A stretch of 64,000 nt of DNA from Zymoseptoria tritici IPO323 (GCF_000219625.1 NC_018210.1:372001-436000), one strand, 5' to 3'; positions 24,201 to 35,658 are shown, counted from the stretch's first letter. Notes: generated from the sequence alone by a model not told the origin. Translations and numbers: made by a program.

Positions 24201-25934
24201 AAGGTCCTCTACCCTACGAACGTAGACTAGAGCCGTCTCGACGAGACGATAATTTTAGAGTATAATATATATAGCGGAACGGCGTCTAAGAACGTAATAG
24301 CTATATAGTACGCGTAGGACTTATTCTATATTATCTATAACGCCGATCGTAAGCCGTATAAGGAGAAGAAGGTACCGGTCCCCGGTATACCGAACACGCC
24401 TACTAAACCTCCTAAGCCGATTAGCCTCGCTAGCCCTATACGATATATCGATAGACTATTCTTTACCCTAGCTATAGTTACCGGCCGCTATAAGGTACTA
24501 AAACCTTAAGAGCGCGTAGACCCTTCGCTTACGTTCTATAGGGACTACCGTACGTTAGAGCTATATATATTTAACCCTCGCGAGAAGGACGTAAATACGG
24601 CTAAAGAGTATAAGACGAATAAGCCTACGGAGGTAGATAACTAGGACAGCGACATACTCGACATTATAGATAAGGTAGTTAGCGACGCGGACGCGGACGC
24701 GGACGCGGACACGCCTTCTAAGACTTCCGTAAAGCTAGTACCTATAAAACATATTACCGACCTATAAACTACTACGGCGTATATATACGCTATGTTCTAG
24801 AGTTAGGGAGCAACTTATAGGGACACGAAGGCGGCTATTAAGAGGAGCATATAGACTATTAAGGTAATAGCGATATACTACTAGGAATACGACCTTACGG
24901 TATCGATACTACTATCGAGTAATACCGCTAGGCAAAATTTAGGGTATATCGAAGAAATATATAACCTTAGTATAAAGCCGTATACCGACCTTAAGTACCT
25001 CTCGTCTACGGACAACGGACGTAAACTAGTCGAGTATACGACCTACTACCTAGCTATTACGCCTACCTTCTACGTAGATAATAGAAATAAGGACGAAGAC
25101 GACGCCGAGCTAGATAATAACCTATTAGATAATAATAGCGCACCGCGCGTACGGGTTGCCTAAAACGTAGCCGCGAAAGTAGCTACGGCGGTAGCAAATA
25201 CCTTCTAGCTCGGGAAATCTTCCCTAGGTTAGGGACGTAAGTAGGTACCTTTTAGTAAGGCCCTACTCGATAAGGCGTTCCCGGATATACCGGCGACGAC
25301 TATATAGGCGATACTAACGACGCGTAGAGGACGACTATTCGGCTAGGAAAAGAAGGATAGCACTACGACGTAGGATTATAACCTTAGTTTTCCGCTAAAT
25401 ACCCTAATAGCGTAAAAGCTATAAAAGCCGGATACCGCCTCCGATACTTCGCGCCGAACTCGCTAAACTACTAAGGACCTAAAGGATACGTACGATAAGG
25501 AGACGGAGATAGGTAAGCGTAAGCTCCGTTCGGTAGACGACATACTATCTAAACGCTAGAAGGCGGATAATAAACCGGAGGCCGTACTAAAAAAGAAGAA
25601 GAACGCCCCGAAGACGCTAGCTAAGAAGCTAACTAAGACTCTAAATAAGGCACTACTACTACTAACGGTAGTCTCGCTATAAGGTAATTTATAGGAGCGC
25701 GAGACTTCGCTAGACTCGCCGGACATAGACTAGCTATCGGACTTAGAACCCGAGCCTACTAAGAAGACTACTAAGGCGAAGGGTAAGAATAGTAAGCGAG
25801 GTAAGAACCGTACTAAGTCTATAGTCGCCGACGACGTTAAAGACGACGACTTACTATTACTAATAAACCCTACTACTAAACCGAACTCTACGAACGCGAT
25901 AGAGATAATCCCGGATAGTAGTAACGAGGAATAA
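21271..25934 (+). pseudogene. Gypsy-1 extra coding tail after chromodomain (~1,550 codons), function unknown
   Basis: After the chromodomain the same frame stays readable to TAA 25932-25934, broken only by TAG/TAA. Because RIP turns CAA, CAG, TGG and TGA into these, I cannot tell whether it was a separate ORF or part of one polyprotein; the true pol stop is not identifiable. The middle part (~22200-24500) has the look of a folded protein, with alternating hydrophobic segments. The last ~1.2 kb codes for a Lys-rich tail (e.g. KKKKNAPKTL around 25590) and acidic clusters ending SSNEE. A hexanucleotide run gcggac x4 lies at ~24690-24712. I recognise no family: it is not a typical env (no clear signal peptide plus membrane anchor) and not a duplicated RNase H. 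Confidence 0.65.
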
Positions 25935-26115
25935 AAAGAGCTTAGAATACGGTACGGTAGATAAGGACAAAGGACTCGAAGGATAAGATATAGACTATAA
26001 GGTTATATATAAGGCGGTCGAGCGCTAGAAGGACAAAAGCTCGGCGCTAAATATACGTAATTACTATATATAATTACTAAGGACTAGTAAGGTTTTCTTC
26101 TTTAGGGGAGGGTAA

Positions 26116-26239
26116 TATTACGGACATAGCGGCTAGCCTTAGTAGCCGGACGTATACTTCTTTCTAGAACGTAGATAGATAGACATACTAAATTAGCTTT
26201 CTAATACTTATCTTCCGTACTTACCGTCCGGACTTAATA
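26116..26239 (+). repeat. Gypsy-1 3' LTR (124 bp)
   Basis: Direct repeat of 13376-13499. It is preceded immediately by the purine tract aggggagggtaa and followed by the target duplication ggtct at 26240-26244. Confidence 0.9.
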
Positions 26240-26548
26240 GGTCTAGTAAGTTAGCTAGCTAGACGTCGAGACTATAAGGAATGTCGAGGCGCTCTAGCTC
26301 GTTCCTAAAGGTAGTAGCTTTATAGACCGAAGCACCGTCTAGTATAAGTATTAGTAAGAGTATAGTATCGTCCGCGTCCGCGTTAGCGAGCGAGATATCT
26401 ATATTACTATTAGTAATATCGTCCGGAATAGCGTCCTTATCCGTAGGTATTAGGCTTCTAAAGCGTTCGCTATTAAAGAAGGAGCCCTTATCGATAAACG
26501 AGCTAATACTACTACTACTATCGAAGCGCTCTTACTATCTTAAAGTAG

Positions 26549-26878
26549 TATTAGAAACACCTTAAGAGGGAATGTAGGCTTATACCGAAAACAAAAGGCT
26601 ATAGAATATAACAAGTCGATTCGATAAGGAAGGGAATAAACGAGAGTGTCCTTCGAGGCTATATACCCGTCCTTCGTATTACTAAATATGTCCCTCCGCC
26701 TAGACTAGGTACCGGTCGCGACCTAACGTCCGCTCGGGGATTATCGTACGCCCGTAAGGTTCGTTCCTCTATAGGATGTCCTAGTCTAGGCTAGATAAGA
26801 TAGCACCGGTAATCTATAGTACTAGGATAGTCTAGGTTAAGGGTAGGTAGAGGGCGTTATTATAAGGGTATCCTTATA
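26549..26878 (-). repeat. Gypsy-2 3' LTR (330 bp)
   Basis: Aligns end to end with 33598-33927. All differences I see (about a dozen) are C/T or G/A transitions, e.g. tattag versus tgttag at the start and gggtatcc versus gggtgtcc at the end, as RIP predicts. Confidence 0.9.
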
Positions 26879-27125
26879 TTATCCCCCTCCCCTCTCTATA
26901 ACTAACCTTAGTTACGGTAGAAAATTTATAAGCTGTTAGCTACTAGGTGTCCTAATCTAGAAGGTTTTACGGGTCTATAGCGTCGCTATATTAATTTAAT
27001 TCTTCTTCTAAAACTTTCTCTTTTCTTTACTAACTACTAAAAGTAAGTAATCTAGGGTAGTACTAGTATAGTCTAGTTTAGGGCTAGTTAGCGCCGGACA
27101 AGCCTATTAAGGGCATTACTACTAA

Positions 27126-27854
27126 ATGCGCCGGCTATCTAGATAATAGAAACGCCGATTGCTTCTAGGTAGGGTATTTCTAGACTGTTTTAGAGTGTTT
27201 TAGATCTAGGCTAACCCTAAATAGCTCCCCCCGGCCCGTAAGAACGAGTAGGACAACATTAATGCCTAGATTTAAGCCGAGTACGCTAATCCGGTAGTAA
27301 ATACGGATAATAGGAAGAAGTTAAGGAATAAAGTGCTCCTATTTACTAGTTCGATTAAGTTATATATATCGTTCTAGCTTATTTTAGACTAGTATACTAA
27401 TAGTTAGTACCTTAGGGAGCTTAGAAATAGCGTTCGCGGCCCGGAGGGTCTTACTTTATACTAGGGTACCCGTAAGTAGGACACGACGGGACTTAAGGTT
27501 AAGAAGCGGGATAGGTCGGCCGCTACTTTTATAGAGAAGGCCGTAAGTGTACCCTTCTAGCGCATTTAGGACTATACTAATACTAGGATATAGGAGTAGG
27601 CTACTACCGGGACCCCGAAGTCTAAGAGGAGCCGCCTAATTAATCTAAAAGGCGCTATTACGGTCTAGTCGTTAATAGCTAAGCTCGATAAGTATAAGAC
27701 TACGTTATATCGTAATAGTAAGGCCCTATAGGGGTTTAATACGTACGCTAGGGGTACGGGAAAGACTAATAGGGAGGCGTTAAAGGCTTTAGTACGTACG
27801 ACGGCTACTTAGGAGCGTAGAGAGGACGTTTCGGACGAGGATAGCGATAATTAA
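27126..27854 (+). pseudogene. Decayed ORF antisense to pol in Gypsy-2, unknown function
   Basis: Between the chromodomain and the 3' LTR of Gypsy-2, but on the opposite strand to pol, a frame runs from ATG 27126 to TAA 27852-27854 (242 codons before the stop). Its internal stops are TAG plus a few TAA codons, all explicable as RIP-converted Gln or Trp codons. The reading is rich in Lys/Arg and Gln, e.g. KSKRSRLINLKGA and an acidic end SDEDSDN, suggesting a small basic, perhaps nucleic-acid-binding protein. I recognise no family. The lack of non-RIP breaks over ~240 codons argues that it was a real gene; chance is not excluded. Confidence 0.5.
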
Positions 27855-30800
27855 GCCGGTTTAGTCTAGTTAGTCCTAGCGGTATATAGGGTATAATATA
27901 TAACGCTATTACGTAGAGTAATAGGGCCCTTTAAGTTATAATAGCTTAGAATAGCTTAATATAGGCTAGAATAGTCTAGAATAGAAAACATTAACGCCCG
28001 AATAAAATCCCTAGAATTATTAAAAATGTTTAAGTCTAGTATTATAATAAAAAAAAAAGATTAAAATTTAACTAAGGGGGTTAGCGTTTTTTCTAGAATT
28101 TCCCGCGCGTAGTTAGTCCTTTCTAGCCTATTCTACGCCGGTAGGCCCTTATTACTAACGGGCTAATATTAACTACTACTTCCTAGGAGTTCTCGGACTA
28201 GTCGTAGTCTTTCTACTTAATAAGGTACTCCCGATTATTTAGTTCGTCGACCCGTTCGGCTAGAATAGCCTCGACTTCGTATTCGTTGTCTTCCCCTACG
28301 TCGTACCGCATTATTCTATCCTATTTACGACCGAACTAGTCCGGGATAGACGGTTCTAGTAGAGAGACGTAGAAGGTTAGGTAGATCTTTAGTAAGTCTA
28401 GGAGATCGAGCGTATATACGACTCTATTAATAATAGCTTTTACCTTATAGGGTCTAATATACTTATAGTCGAGTTTCGATAAAGGTCTAAGAGACCTAAT
28501 GTTACGTATATTAAGGTAGACTTCGTCTCCGACGTTAAAAGAGATATCTTTTCTATACTCGTTCGCCTACTTAGCTATTTGTTTCTTCGTTTTAGCTAGT
28601 CTAACGCGTAGTTTCTTTTAGTTAGAGATTATACGGTCCGCGAGTTATACGGCAAACGGGGCTTCTCGTCTATCCTAGCGTAGTCTAGGCTAGTAGTACC
28701 GCCGAGGGTCTCGTATTATATATACCTAGAATAGCGTAACCCCTATTACGGAGTATACGCTATTATTATACGAGAATTCCGTAGTAGATAGTAGGGACGC
28801 CTAGTTGTCCTATTTATAGTTGTAGTATATACGAAGATACTACTCTAGCGTCTAATTCTAGCGCTCTATCTATCCGTTAGTCTAAGGGTAGAACGCTATA
28901 CTTAGTTTTCGACGTATGCTAAGGTAGAAACAGAACGTACTCTAGAACTTTAAGGTTAGGATAGGCCCTCGATCCGACGTAATCGTAGCTAGTACGCTAT
29001 AGAGTCGTACGACTTCCCTTATAAACACCTCTACGAGCTCTGCTACGGTAATCATCTTCTTATATAGCGCATAATAGACTATTTTAGTGCATCTGTCTAC
29101 GATTACTAGGATTAAGTCGTAAGCCTAGCCTAGAAACATACTAGGTAGCAGGTCCGTTATAAAGTCTAGCGTTACATCCTCCTATAGTGTAAGCGATAGT
29201 AGCTCTACATACAGCAATCCGTAGGGTTTGTGCCGCCGTAGCTTTAACCTACTATACGCTTAATACGTTCGTGTGTAGTCCTTAACGTATTTCCTTATTT
29301 TGGGCTAGTAGAAACTCCTTTATAGAAGTTCGAGCGTTCGAGAGAAGCCGAAGTGCCCTACTATAGGGTCGTCGTAGTATTCCTAAAGTAGTTAGAGTCT
29401 TATACTTCCTTTAGGTACGTAGGCCTTACCGTCTATATATGCGACTCTATCCTCGTTAGTCTATCAATCTACCTAGAAAGTAGGTTCCGCTTAGTCCTTC
29501 TCCTCGTTAATCCTATTAAAGGTCGGATCTTTTAAGAGGGCGCTTTTTAGGCGCGTTTTTAGGTCTAGGGCGTTCTTTACTACCCCTACGTACCTCGCTA
29601 GTCTATTATAGTCTACCTACGGATAGAACGCCGTCTAGAAGAGCCGTAAGCTTATAGATAACTCTTCGTCTATAGCCTACCGTCTAGAGTAGTCCTTGTC
29701 TGTTAGGTCGGGTCTTCTACTTAGTATATCTACCGCCCTATTTACCTTACCGGGTCTATAGATAGTCCGGAAGTCGATCTGCGACAACTACTCGGCCTAT
29801 CTAACCTATCGCCTAGATAGGGTCTTAGTTATTATAAGAGTCTATAGGTTTACGTAGTCCGTTAGTAGTTCGACCTAGTATCGAGCTCCTTCTAGGTACT
29901 ATCTAAAGTATTTAAAGGAGTCTATAATAGCTAATAATTTAGCGTCTTCCGTAACGTAGTTCCGTTCTACTACGATTATCTTCTATAAGAAGTATAATAT
30001 AGGGAACTATTACATTTTACCGTAGTCTTCGTATAGTTAGCTTAGGATGCCCGAGATTGCCTTACCTAAGGCGTCGGTTTCTACCCTATAGGGTAGTTCT
30101 AGGTTAAAATAGCGTAGGATAGGAGCTTCCGAGAACCTCTTCCGTAGTTCGTTAAAGGAAAGTATAGCTTACTCGTCGAGCTCTAAGTATACTCGTTCCT
30201 TCTTATATTAGTTTACTACCTTCTTCCTCTCTATATAGCGGTTAAGTACCGTAGCGAGGCGTAAGAATCTCTTAATAAAGCGCCTATAGTAGTTCGCGAA
30301 GCCGATAAAGACCCTAATGTTATATACTAACTAAGGGAGTAGCTACTCTTAGACCGATCTAACCCGTTCTAGGTCGATCTCTAGCCTATTACGTATAATA
30401 ACGTACCCGAGGTAGTCGATACGGTCCTTATAGAACTCGTACTTTAATAAGTTAGTATATAACTTATACCTCCGGAGGCGCTTAAGTACCTCCCGGACGT
30501 AATCCTCGTATTCTTCTATCGTTTTAGAGTATATAAGGATATCGTCGAGGTAAACGACGTAGAATACGTCGATTAGCCCTACTAATACGCTATTAATAAA
30601 GTTTTAGAACACCGCGGGGGCGTTATAGAGCCTAAAGGGCATTACGGTATACTCGAAGTAGCCGTATCTAGTCCGGAAGACCGTCTTCTACTCGTTGCCC
30701 TCCCGGATACGTATATAGTAGTACACGTAGCGGAGGTCTATCTTCGTAAAGTACCTAGCGCTAGCTAGCTAGTCTATTAATTCGGAAATTAGTAGGAGAC

Positions 30801-31303
30801 CCCCCCTATTCTTTACTATAATAGTATTTAGGCCGCGGTAGTCGATATAGAGGCGGAGTATATTATCTTTCTTTCTTATAAAGAGGATTAGCGCGCCCGC
30901 CGAGGATGTCGAGTAGCGAATAAAGCTACTCTTTAGGTGTTTAGGGAGCTACTTACGTATCGCGTCTATTTCTACCTCCGATAGAGCGTATATAGGGCTA
31001 AATAGGACCTTTCCTCCCTTAACTAAGTCGATTCTAAGATTATAAGGTCTATACGGCGCTAATTCGCCGGCTAATTCCTCCGAAAAGACGTCGGAGAAGT
31101 TAGAATACGCTACTAGGACACTATTCTAGCCTAGTTCGAGTCTATCCTCGACCTCCTAGATAGATATAATATAAAGAGCTACCTCGACTTCTCCGAGACA
31201 CTCCCGGTAGAACCTGTCCGGGGATACTACTACTATTACTTATCGCCTTCGAGGTTTTAGTCTCTAGAAGACCTTCTTTAGGGCGAAGTTAATACCCGGG
31301 TTA

Positions 31304-31379
31304 GACGGCCGAACAGACTGCACCTTCACGCGGTGGCCGTTGTAAGTACCTTCCTTAGAAGGGAAACCAAGACAGTCTG
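31304..31379 (+). ncRNA. HDV-like self-cleaving ribozyme (copy 1)
   Basis: 76 nt. P1 gacggcc/ggccgtt (first pair G-U), P2 cagactg/cagtctg, P3 acc/ggt with loop ttcacgc, P4 ccttc/gaagg with loop ctta, junction J4/2 gaaaccaaga with the proposed catalytic C in ACCAA. Cleavage is predicted 5' of 31304, the first base after the target duplication. Confidence 0.82.
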
Positions 31380-32029
31380 GAAGAAACCTCCTCGAAAACC
31401 TCTCGAAATCCGCCCGAAATCCTTCTCGAAATCCGCCTCGAAACACAAGCTACAGAACAACAGCACGATTCGAACGCCCTCTACGCTACAAACGCTACAA
31501 ACAAGAAGAAGAAGAAGAAGCAATCCACTCTGCCCTATACGCGCACCTCCTCGAAATCCGAACCGAAACACTTTAAAGAGCTAGAACAGTTAGTGGAATC
31601 TATAACTCTACGATTAACCTACGTAGCTGTATACGTTTAGAAGCGGCATACAGTTCCACAAAGGCATATTGAGGATAAGAGAAGGCAGCGAGTTGGACAG
31701 CTGCTTCTGCTTTTGCACTGCTTTTGCACTACGTTTCGAATTTGCAGCATGCGTACGTGCGAAGCGGAAGGATCCGCTGAAAATTCTACAAAAAGCTTGG
31801 CGCGAAAATTCTACAGCCCCGGCTACACGACACTCGTTGGATTTCCTTTGTTTTGCGCTGCTTCTAAAGTCCTTTGGCATTTTGCCTTAGGCACGGGGTT
31901 TCCCCTAAGGTCAAAGAATACCGAAAGAATTTGATTGTAAATAGATCTACTGCCTTGCTTACAAGGCCGTCCTACATAGTCTTGGACTCCGAAAGGACGT
32001 AAATGGAACAAACAAACAAACAAACAAAC
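31304..32029 (+). mobile_element. SINE-like element copy 1 with 5' HDV-like ribozyme
   Basis: Inserted in Gypsy-2 with the 13-bp duplication aatacccgggtta (31291-31303; 32030-32042) and ending in (aaac)n. It starts exactly at the ribozyme P1 strand gacggcc. Normal CpA/TpG content against a RIP-mutated background shows a later insertion. Copy 1 shares with copy 2 the motif ggggtttcccc and the gccttg/caaggc 3' hairpin. It contains an (aag)n run and repeats of gcttttgcact. It has no coding capacity that I can support; ORFs in it are short and not shared by all copies. A non-autonomous non-LTR retroelement is the best call; the partner LINE is not in this window. Confidence 0.85.
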
Positions 32030-33597
32030 AATACCCGGGTTATACTTCTCGAGCTAGGGTATACCGAGTAGGACTTCGAAACTATAGATACGTCCTACCT
32101 TAAACGTATCTACGTACCCCTACGCCTTACTAGAGGTGTCTATAGCTTTATAGGAGTTTCTCGTTTCTCTAAAGACCTATAGGCTCTAACTATTTAGAGT
32201 TAGGTACTTTATCTAGGTAGATAGCTCGGAAACTATCTACCCTATCTCCTTTACTAGTATAGAGTCGTAGAAGTTGTCCTAGGCGCCGCTATTAATTAGG
32301 CCCCGGACCTTTCTAGACCCCCCTAGGCCGTTTAGCGTTAACTCGACGCTAATTAGGCGCCCCTACTAGGCGCGGCGCTTTCCTAGCTTAGTAGAACGCT
32401 ACTAATCCTTACTATAGAGGACTTAGCCTACCTAAGTAATAGCGTCTACTTAGGGGGCGTCTCTTTCCCTAAATCCTTCTATAGGTACTAGTTAGTATAG
32501 TCGCGGCGGATATGCCCGACTTGTTAGTATCCGTAGTACGTAGCCTTAGAAGGGGCCTTCTAGTCCTAATCGCTATAGCTAGTCTTCGCCTTCTTACTAT
32601 AAGGAGTAATAGAGCTATCGCTAGGGCGCTTCTTCGCCTATCTAGCGGCCTTCTCGGTAGACTACCTCTTACGAGCCTCTTATTTAGAACCTTCGTTAGC
32701 GCAATAGGCCTTCTTAGCCCTCTCCTCGGCGTCTACTAGGTTTAGTAGAGCGGTAAGATAGTTCGAGAGGCGGTTACGAAGGGTCTATAGAAGGGCGCTA
32801 TAGAAACTAAGGATCTTCTTACTATTGTCCCTTTTATCGAGCTCCTTCTAGAGGGTCTTTAGCTCCTCGAGGAGTTCCTCTAGCGTACAGTTACCTAGGG
32901 TAACCTTTTTTAGCTTCTCGTAGGCCTTTTTACGCCGTTCGGTTTCTATACCTATCGAGTTAAGTATAACCTCCTTTATTATAGGCTAAGTTAGATTAGA
33001 ATAGTCGTCGAGGCCGTCGACGTAGCGCTCCTAGTAGTCTTACTAGAGCTTTCCTATATAGTCGGTAGTAAAGTCGACCTTATAGTCTTCGCGTTCGGCG
33101 AAACCTTCGTATTGCCTAAAGGCTCTTTCGAGGGCTCGGACCTAGTCGTCGTAGCTTATACGCGACTTACCCTCGAAGACTAGTAGCTCCTTTAACTTAG
33201 GGAGGTTATCCCTTATCTTAGTATACTAGTTAGGTTTGGAGAAAAGCTAGTAGAGGGTAGCCGTCCTTAGGTTTCCTTCTAGCGTAGAATAGTCTAGCTC
33301 GGTATAGAGTTCCTTAATCTTCTACTAGAGGATTAAGAATTCGAAAGTAGTACGGGCGACTTCGTTATCGTACTCCCGGGTAGCCTTTCCTTCCGCGGTC
33401 TCTCCCGAGCTAGGCTAGTTAGGAAGGTTAACGTCCTATAGCTAACTAGTAGGCGTAGTAGATAGCTCCGTAGAGGAAGCGCTTACCTACTATCGGGTAG
33501 AGGTATTAGGAAGAGAATCGTCCTAACGACGAGTAACCTTTAGAGCTATATTAGTAGTTTTCGGTATAGTTATACGGTTGTTTTTAATCGAATCGAA

Positions 33598-33927
33598 TGT
33601 TAGAAACACCTTAAGAAGGAATATAGGCTTACACCGAAAACAAAAGGCTATAGAATATAACGAGTCGATTCGATAAGGAAGGGAATAAACGAGAGTATCC
33701 CTCGAGGCTATATACCTATCCTTCGTATTACTAAATATGTCCCTCCGCCTAGACTAGGTACCGGTCGCGACCTAACGTCCGCTCGGGGATTATCGTACGC
33801 CCGTAAGGTTCGTTCCTCTATAGGATGTCCTAGTCTAGGCTAGATAAGATAGCACCGGTAATCTATAGTACTAGGATAGTCTAGGTTAAGGGTAGGTAGA
33901 GGGCGTTATCGTAAGGGTGTCCTTATA
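33598..33927 (-). repeat. Gypsy-2 5' LTR (330 bp)
   Basis: Less mutated partner of 26549-26878; keeps the TG at its left end (tgttagaaacacc). Followed by target duplication agtag. The primer-binding site would lie just left of 33598 on the minus strand (reading ttcgattcgattaaa); I cannot assign a tRNA. Confidence 0.88.
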
Positions 33928-34647
33928 AGTAGCCTCTATATTAATATACTTACGCTAGAATTAGTATAGCTCTAGCATTATATACTCCTTAAGGCTTATA
34001 GCGGTTATCTTACCCTATTACTTATTCTAGAGGATAAGTCTACTCTTCTTATTACCGTAGATAAAGCTATATACGAACTACGTCTTCTTATACTTAAACT
34101 TAGGCCTAAGATAGTCCGGATCGAACGCCTTATTAGTACGACGAATAACTAGGAATCTCTATAGACCGCCTTAACCGAATATAGCTATATTGCCGAACTA
34201 GAAGGTCCGGCTATTATTAAGCTAATTAATGTACTACTAACCGAACTATAGCCTTAAATCGAGACTATTAGCGTCTAAGAACGGCGTACGTTTAGCTACT
34301 CTTTTAAAGTAACTAGCCTCGTTAAGCCTACGGCGAATAGTGTTAACTAAGTATACTAATTCGAGCCGCTCCTTAATCTACTAGTAGGTCGCTCTACGTC
34401 CTTCTACGCTACTAGTAATATACTCGATAATCCGGTTAGTAATAGGGGTACTAAACTAACGTAGTCCGTAAAGGTAAAGGGTTCGGCTAGATATTACTAC
34501 CTCGTTAGTAACTGTTCGAACAGTAGTATATAGCTTATTAAGAGCTATCGTAATACGAGTAAAGGTCTAGCTAGCGATACGTTTAAGAGCCTTAATTTAC
34601 TAACGAATAGTATATAGAATAAGTCCTTATTTTGGCGCCTTAATACT

Positions 34648-34690
34648 AACTAGCTAACCGACTAGCTAACCGACTAGCTAATCGACTAGT
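34648..34690. repeat. 12-bp tandem repeat at edge of Tc1-like element
   Basis: Units aaccgactagct repeat three to four times, the last ones decayed (aatcgactagt). It lies ~20 bp beyond the N-terminal end of the transposase pseudogene, so it may belong to its subterminal region. Confidence 0.7.
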
Positions 34691-34848
34691 TTAGGTGTTT
34701 CCGGAGCTAGCTATAGTAATAGTCGACGACCGACTATACTATTTACGAGTACTAGACGGTAACTAACGATACGAGCTAAAGGAAGGGGGTATTATAGTAG
34801 ATTAAAGGCGTTAGAGCTACTAGAGCTTATAAACGAGTATTATAGATT

Positions 34849-34924
34849 GACGGCCGAACAGACTGCACCTTCACGCGGTGGCCGTCGTAAGTACCTTCCT
34901 CGGAAGGGAAACTAAGACAGTTTG
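34849..34924 (+). ncRNA. HDV-like self-cleaving ribozyme (copy 2)
   Basis: 76 nt. P1 gacggcc/ggccgtc perfect; P2 cagactg/cagtttg with one G-U; P3 acc/ggt; loop ttcacgc; P4 ccttc/gaagg with loop ctcg; J4/2 gaaactaaga with the proposed catalytic C in ACUAA. All pairings are kept. Confidence 0.85.
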
Positions 34925-35640
34925 GAAGAAACCTCCTCGAAAACCTCTCGAAATCCGCCCGAAATCTATCCTTCTCGAAATCCGCCTCGAAACACAAGCT
35001 ATAACAGAACAACGGCACGATTCGAACGAACAGCCCTCTACGAACAAGAAGAAGCAGTCTACTCTATCCTATACGCGCACCTCCTCGAAATCCGAATCGA
35101 AATCGCATGTCCCTAGAGACGTCGTCGCCCTCGAAAGGAAGCATACATGCACTTTAAAGAGCTGGAACTCGGTGGAATCCACAACTCTGCGATTAACCTG
35201 CGTTGTCGTAGATAGAACTGCTACTACGATACTACAAAGGCATATTAAGGATAAGAGAAGGCAGCGAGTTAGATAGCTGCTTTTGTACTGCTTTTGCACG
35301 GCATTTTGCACTGCTTTTGCATGGCATTTTGCACTGCTTCTGCACTACATTTCGAATTTGCAGCGTGCGAAGCGGAAGGATCCGCTGAAAATTCTGCAAA
35401 AAGCTTGGCGCGAAAATTCTGCAGCCTTGGGCCGCAGCAACACTCGTTTGATTTCCTTTGTCTCGCATTTGTTTAAAGTCCTTTAGCATTGCCTTAGGCA
35501 CGGGGTTTCCCCTAAGGTTAAAGAATACCGAAGAATTTGATTGTAAATAGATCTACTGCCTTGCCCTTAGGGCAAGGCCGTCCTACATAGTCTTGGACTC
35601 CGAAAGGACGTAAATGGAACAAACAAACAAACAAACAAAC
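34849..35640 (+). mobile_element. SINE-like element copy 2 with 5' HDV-like ribozyme
   Basis: Longest copy (792 bp), with perfect duplications at 34831-34848 and 35641-35658; the first four bases (aaac) may belong to the tail, leaving at least 14 bp (gagtattatagatt). The extra length comes from a tandem expansion of actgcttttgca/cggcattttgc around 35283-35345. The (aag)n run is short here. The 3' hairpin is gccttgccc/gggcaaggc at 35558-35578. It lies in RIP-mutated DNA to the right of the Tc1-like transposase. Confidence 0.87.
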
Positions 35641-35658
35641 AAACGAGTATTATAGATT

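Larger units (their letters stand above)
13376..26239 (+). mobile_element. Gypsy-1: 12.9-kb Ty3/gypsy chromovirus, RIP-inactivated
   Basis: Bounded by two 124-bp LTRs and a 5-bp target duplication ggtct (13371-13375 and 26240-26244), inserted in the C-terminal codons of the Tc1-like transposase. A polypurine tract (aggggagggtaa, 26104-26115) abuts the 3' LTR. Domain order is gag, aspartic protease, RT/RNase H, integrase, chromodomain, then an unusually long extra coding tail, which marks it as a chromovirus. CpA and TpG are almost absent throughout, so every open frame is broken by TAG/TAA. It hosts a 274-bp younger insert at 18048. At 12,864 bp it is about twice the size of typical fungal chromoviruses. 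Confidence 0.9.
28130..33560 (-). pseudogene. Gypsy-2 gag-pol with chromodomain, RIP-dead
   Basis: Minus-strand order: gag from ~33540; a CCHC zinc knuckle at ~32535-32494 whose spacing C-x2-C-x4-H-x4-C is still readable (QVGHIRRD, cysteines changed to Tyr); protease region; RT with VVYLDDILIYSKT at ~30560-30520; RNase H and integrase ~30000-28400; and a chromodomain at ~28290-28160 (VEAILAERVDELNNREYLIK then stop for Trp). Stops are TAG/TAA of RIP type. The frame is also cut by the SINE-like insert at 31304-32029, between zinc knuckle and RT. Typical chromovirus; not functional. Confidence 0.85.
26549..33927 (-). mobile_element. Gypsy-2: Ty3/gypsy chromovirus on minus strand, RIP-inactivated
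   Basis: Two 330-bp LTRs with 5-bp target duplication agtag (26544-26548 and 33928-33932), inserted in the middle of the Tc1-like transposase. The coding strand is minus: zinc knuckle at ~32535-32494, RT YLDD at 30552-30541, chromodomain at ~28290-28160. A pyrimidine tract right of the left LTR (ccccctcccctctct, from ~26883) is the polypurine tract of the minus strand, so the left LTR is the 3' LTR. Length is 7,379 bp including a 727-bp SINE-like insert; without it the element is ~6.6 kb, normal for a fungal chromovirus. CpA/TpG depletion is strong. Confidence 0.9.
13165..34630 (-). pseudogene. Tc1/mariner-like transposase, RIP-dead and split by two LTR elements
   Basis: Reading the minus strand and skipping the two retrotransposons, three pieces join into one transposase of about 400 codons: ~34630-33933 (N-terminal), 26543-26245 and 13375-13165 (C-terminal, ending KGRYTGY-stop). 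The N-terminal piece shows the HTH region (IKALKRIAS, NKLYTTVRTVTNE). The middle one carries LILDGASVYKATTFRNELERL with the second catalytic Asp. The last holds DLNLIENV followed by a stop where Trp is expected, and the AIIKYRL motif of DDE Tc1 transposases. Stops are TAG/TAA at positions expected to be Trp or Gln, as RIP produces. A serine- and Asp-rich stretch sits before the second Asp. I could not define terminal inverted repeats; the left end is probably near 12985. Exact start is uncertain. Confidence 0.78.
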
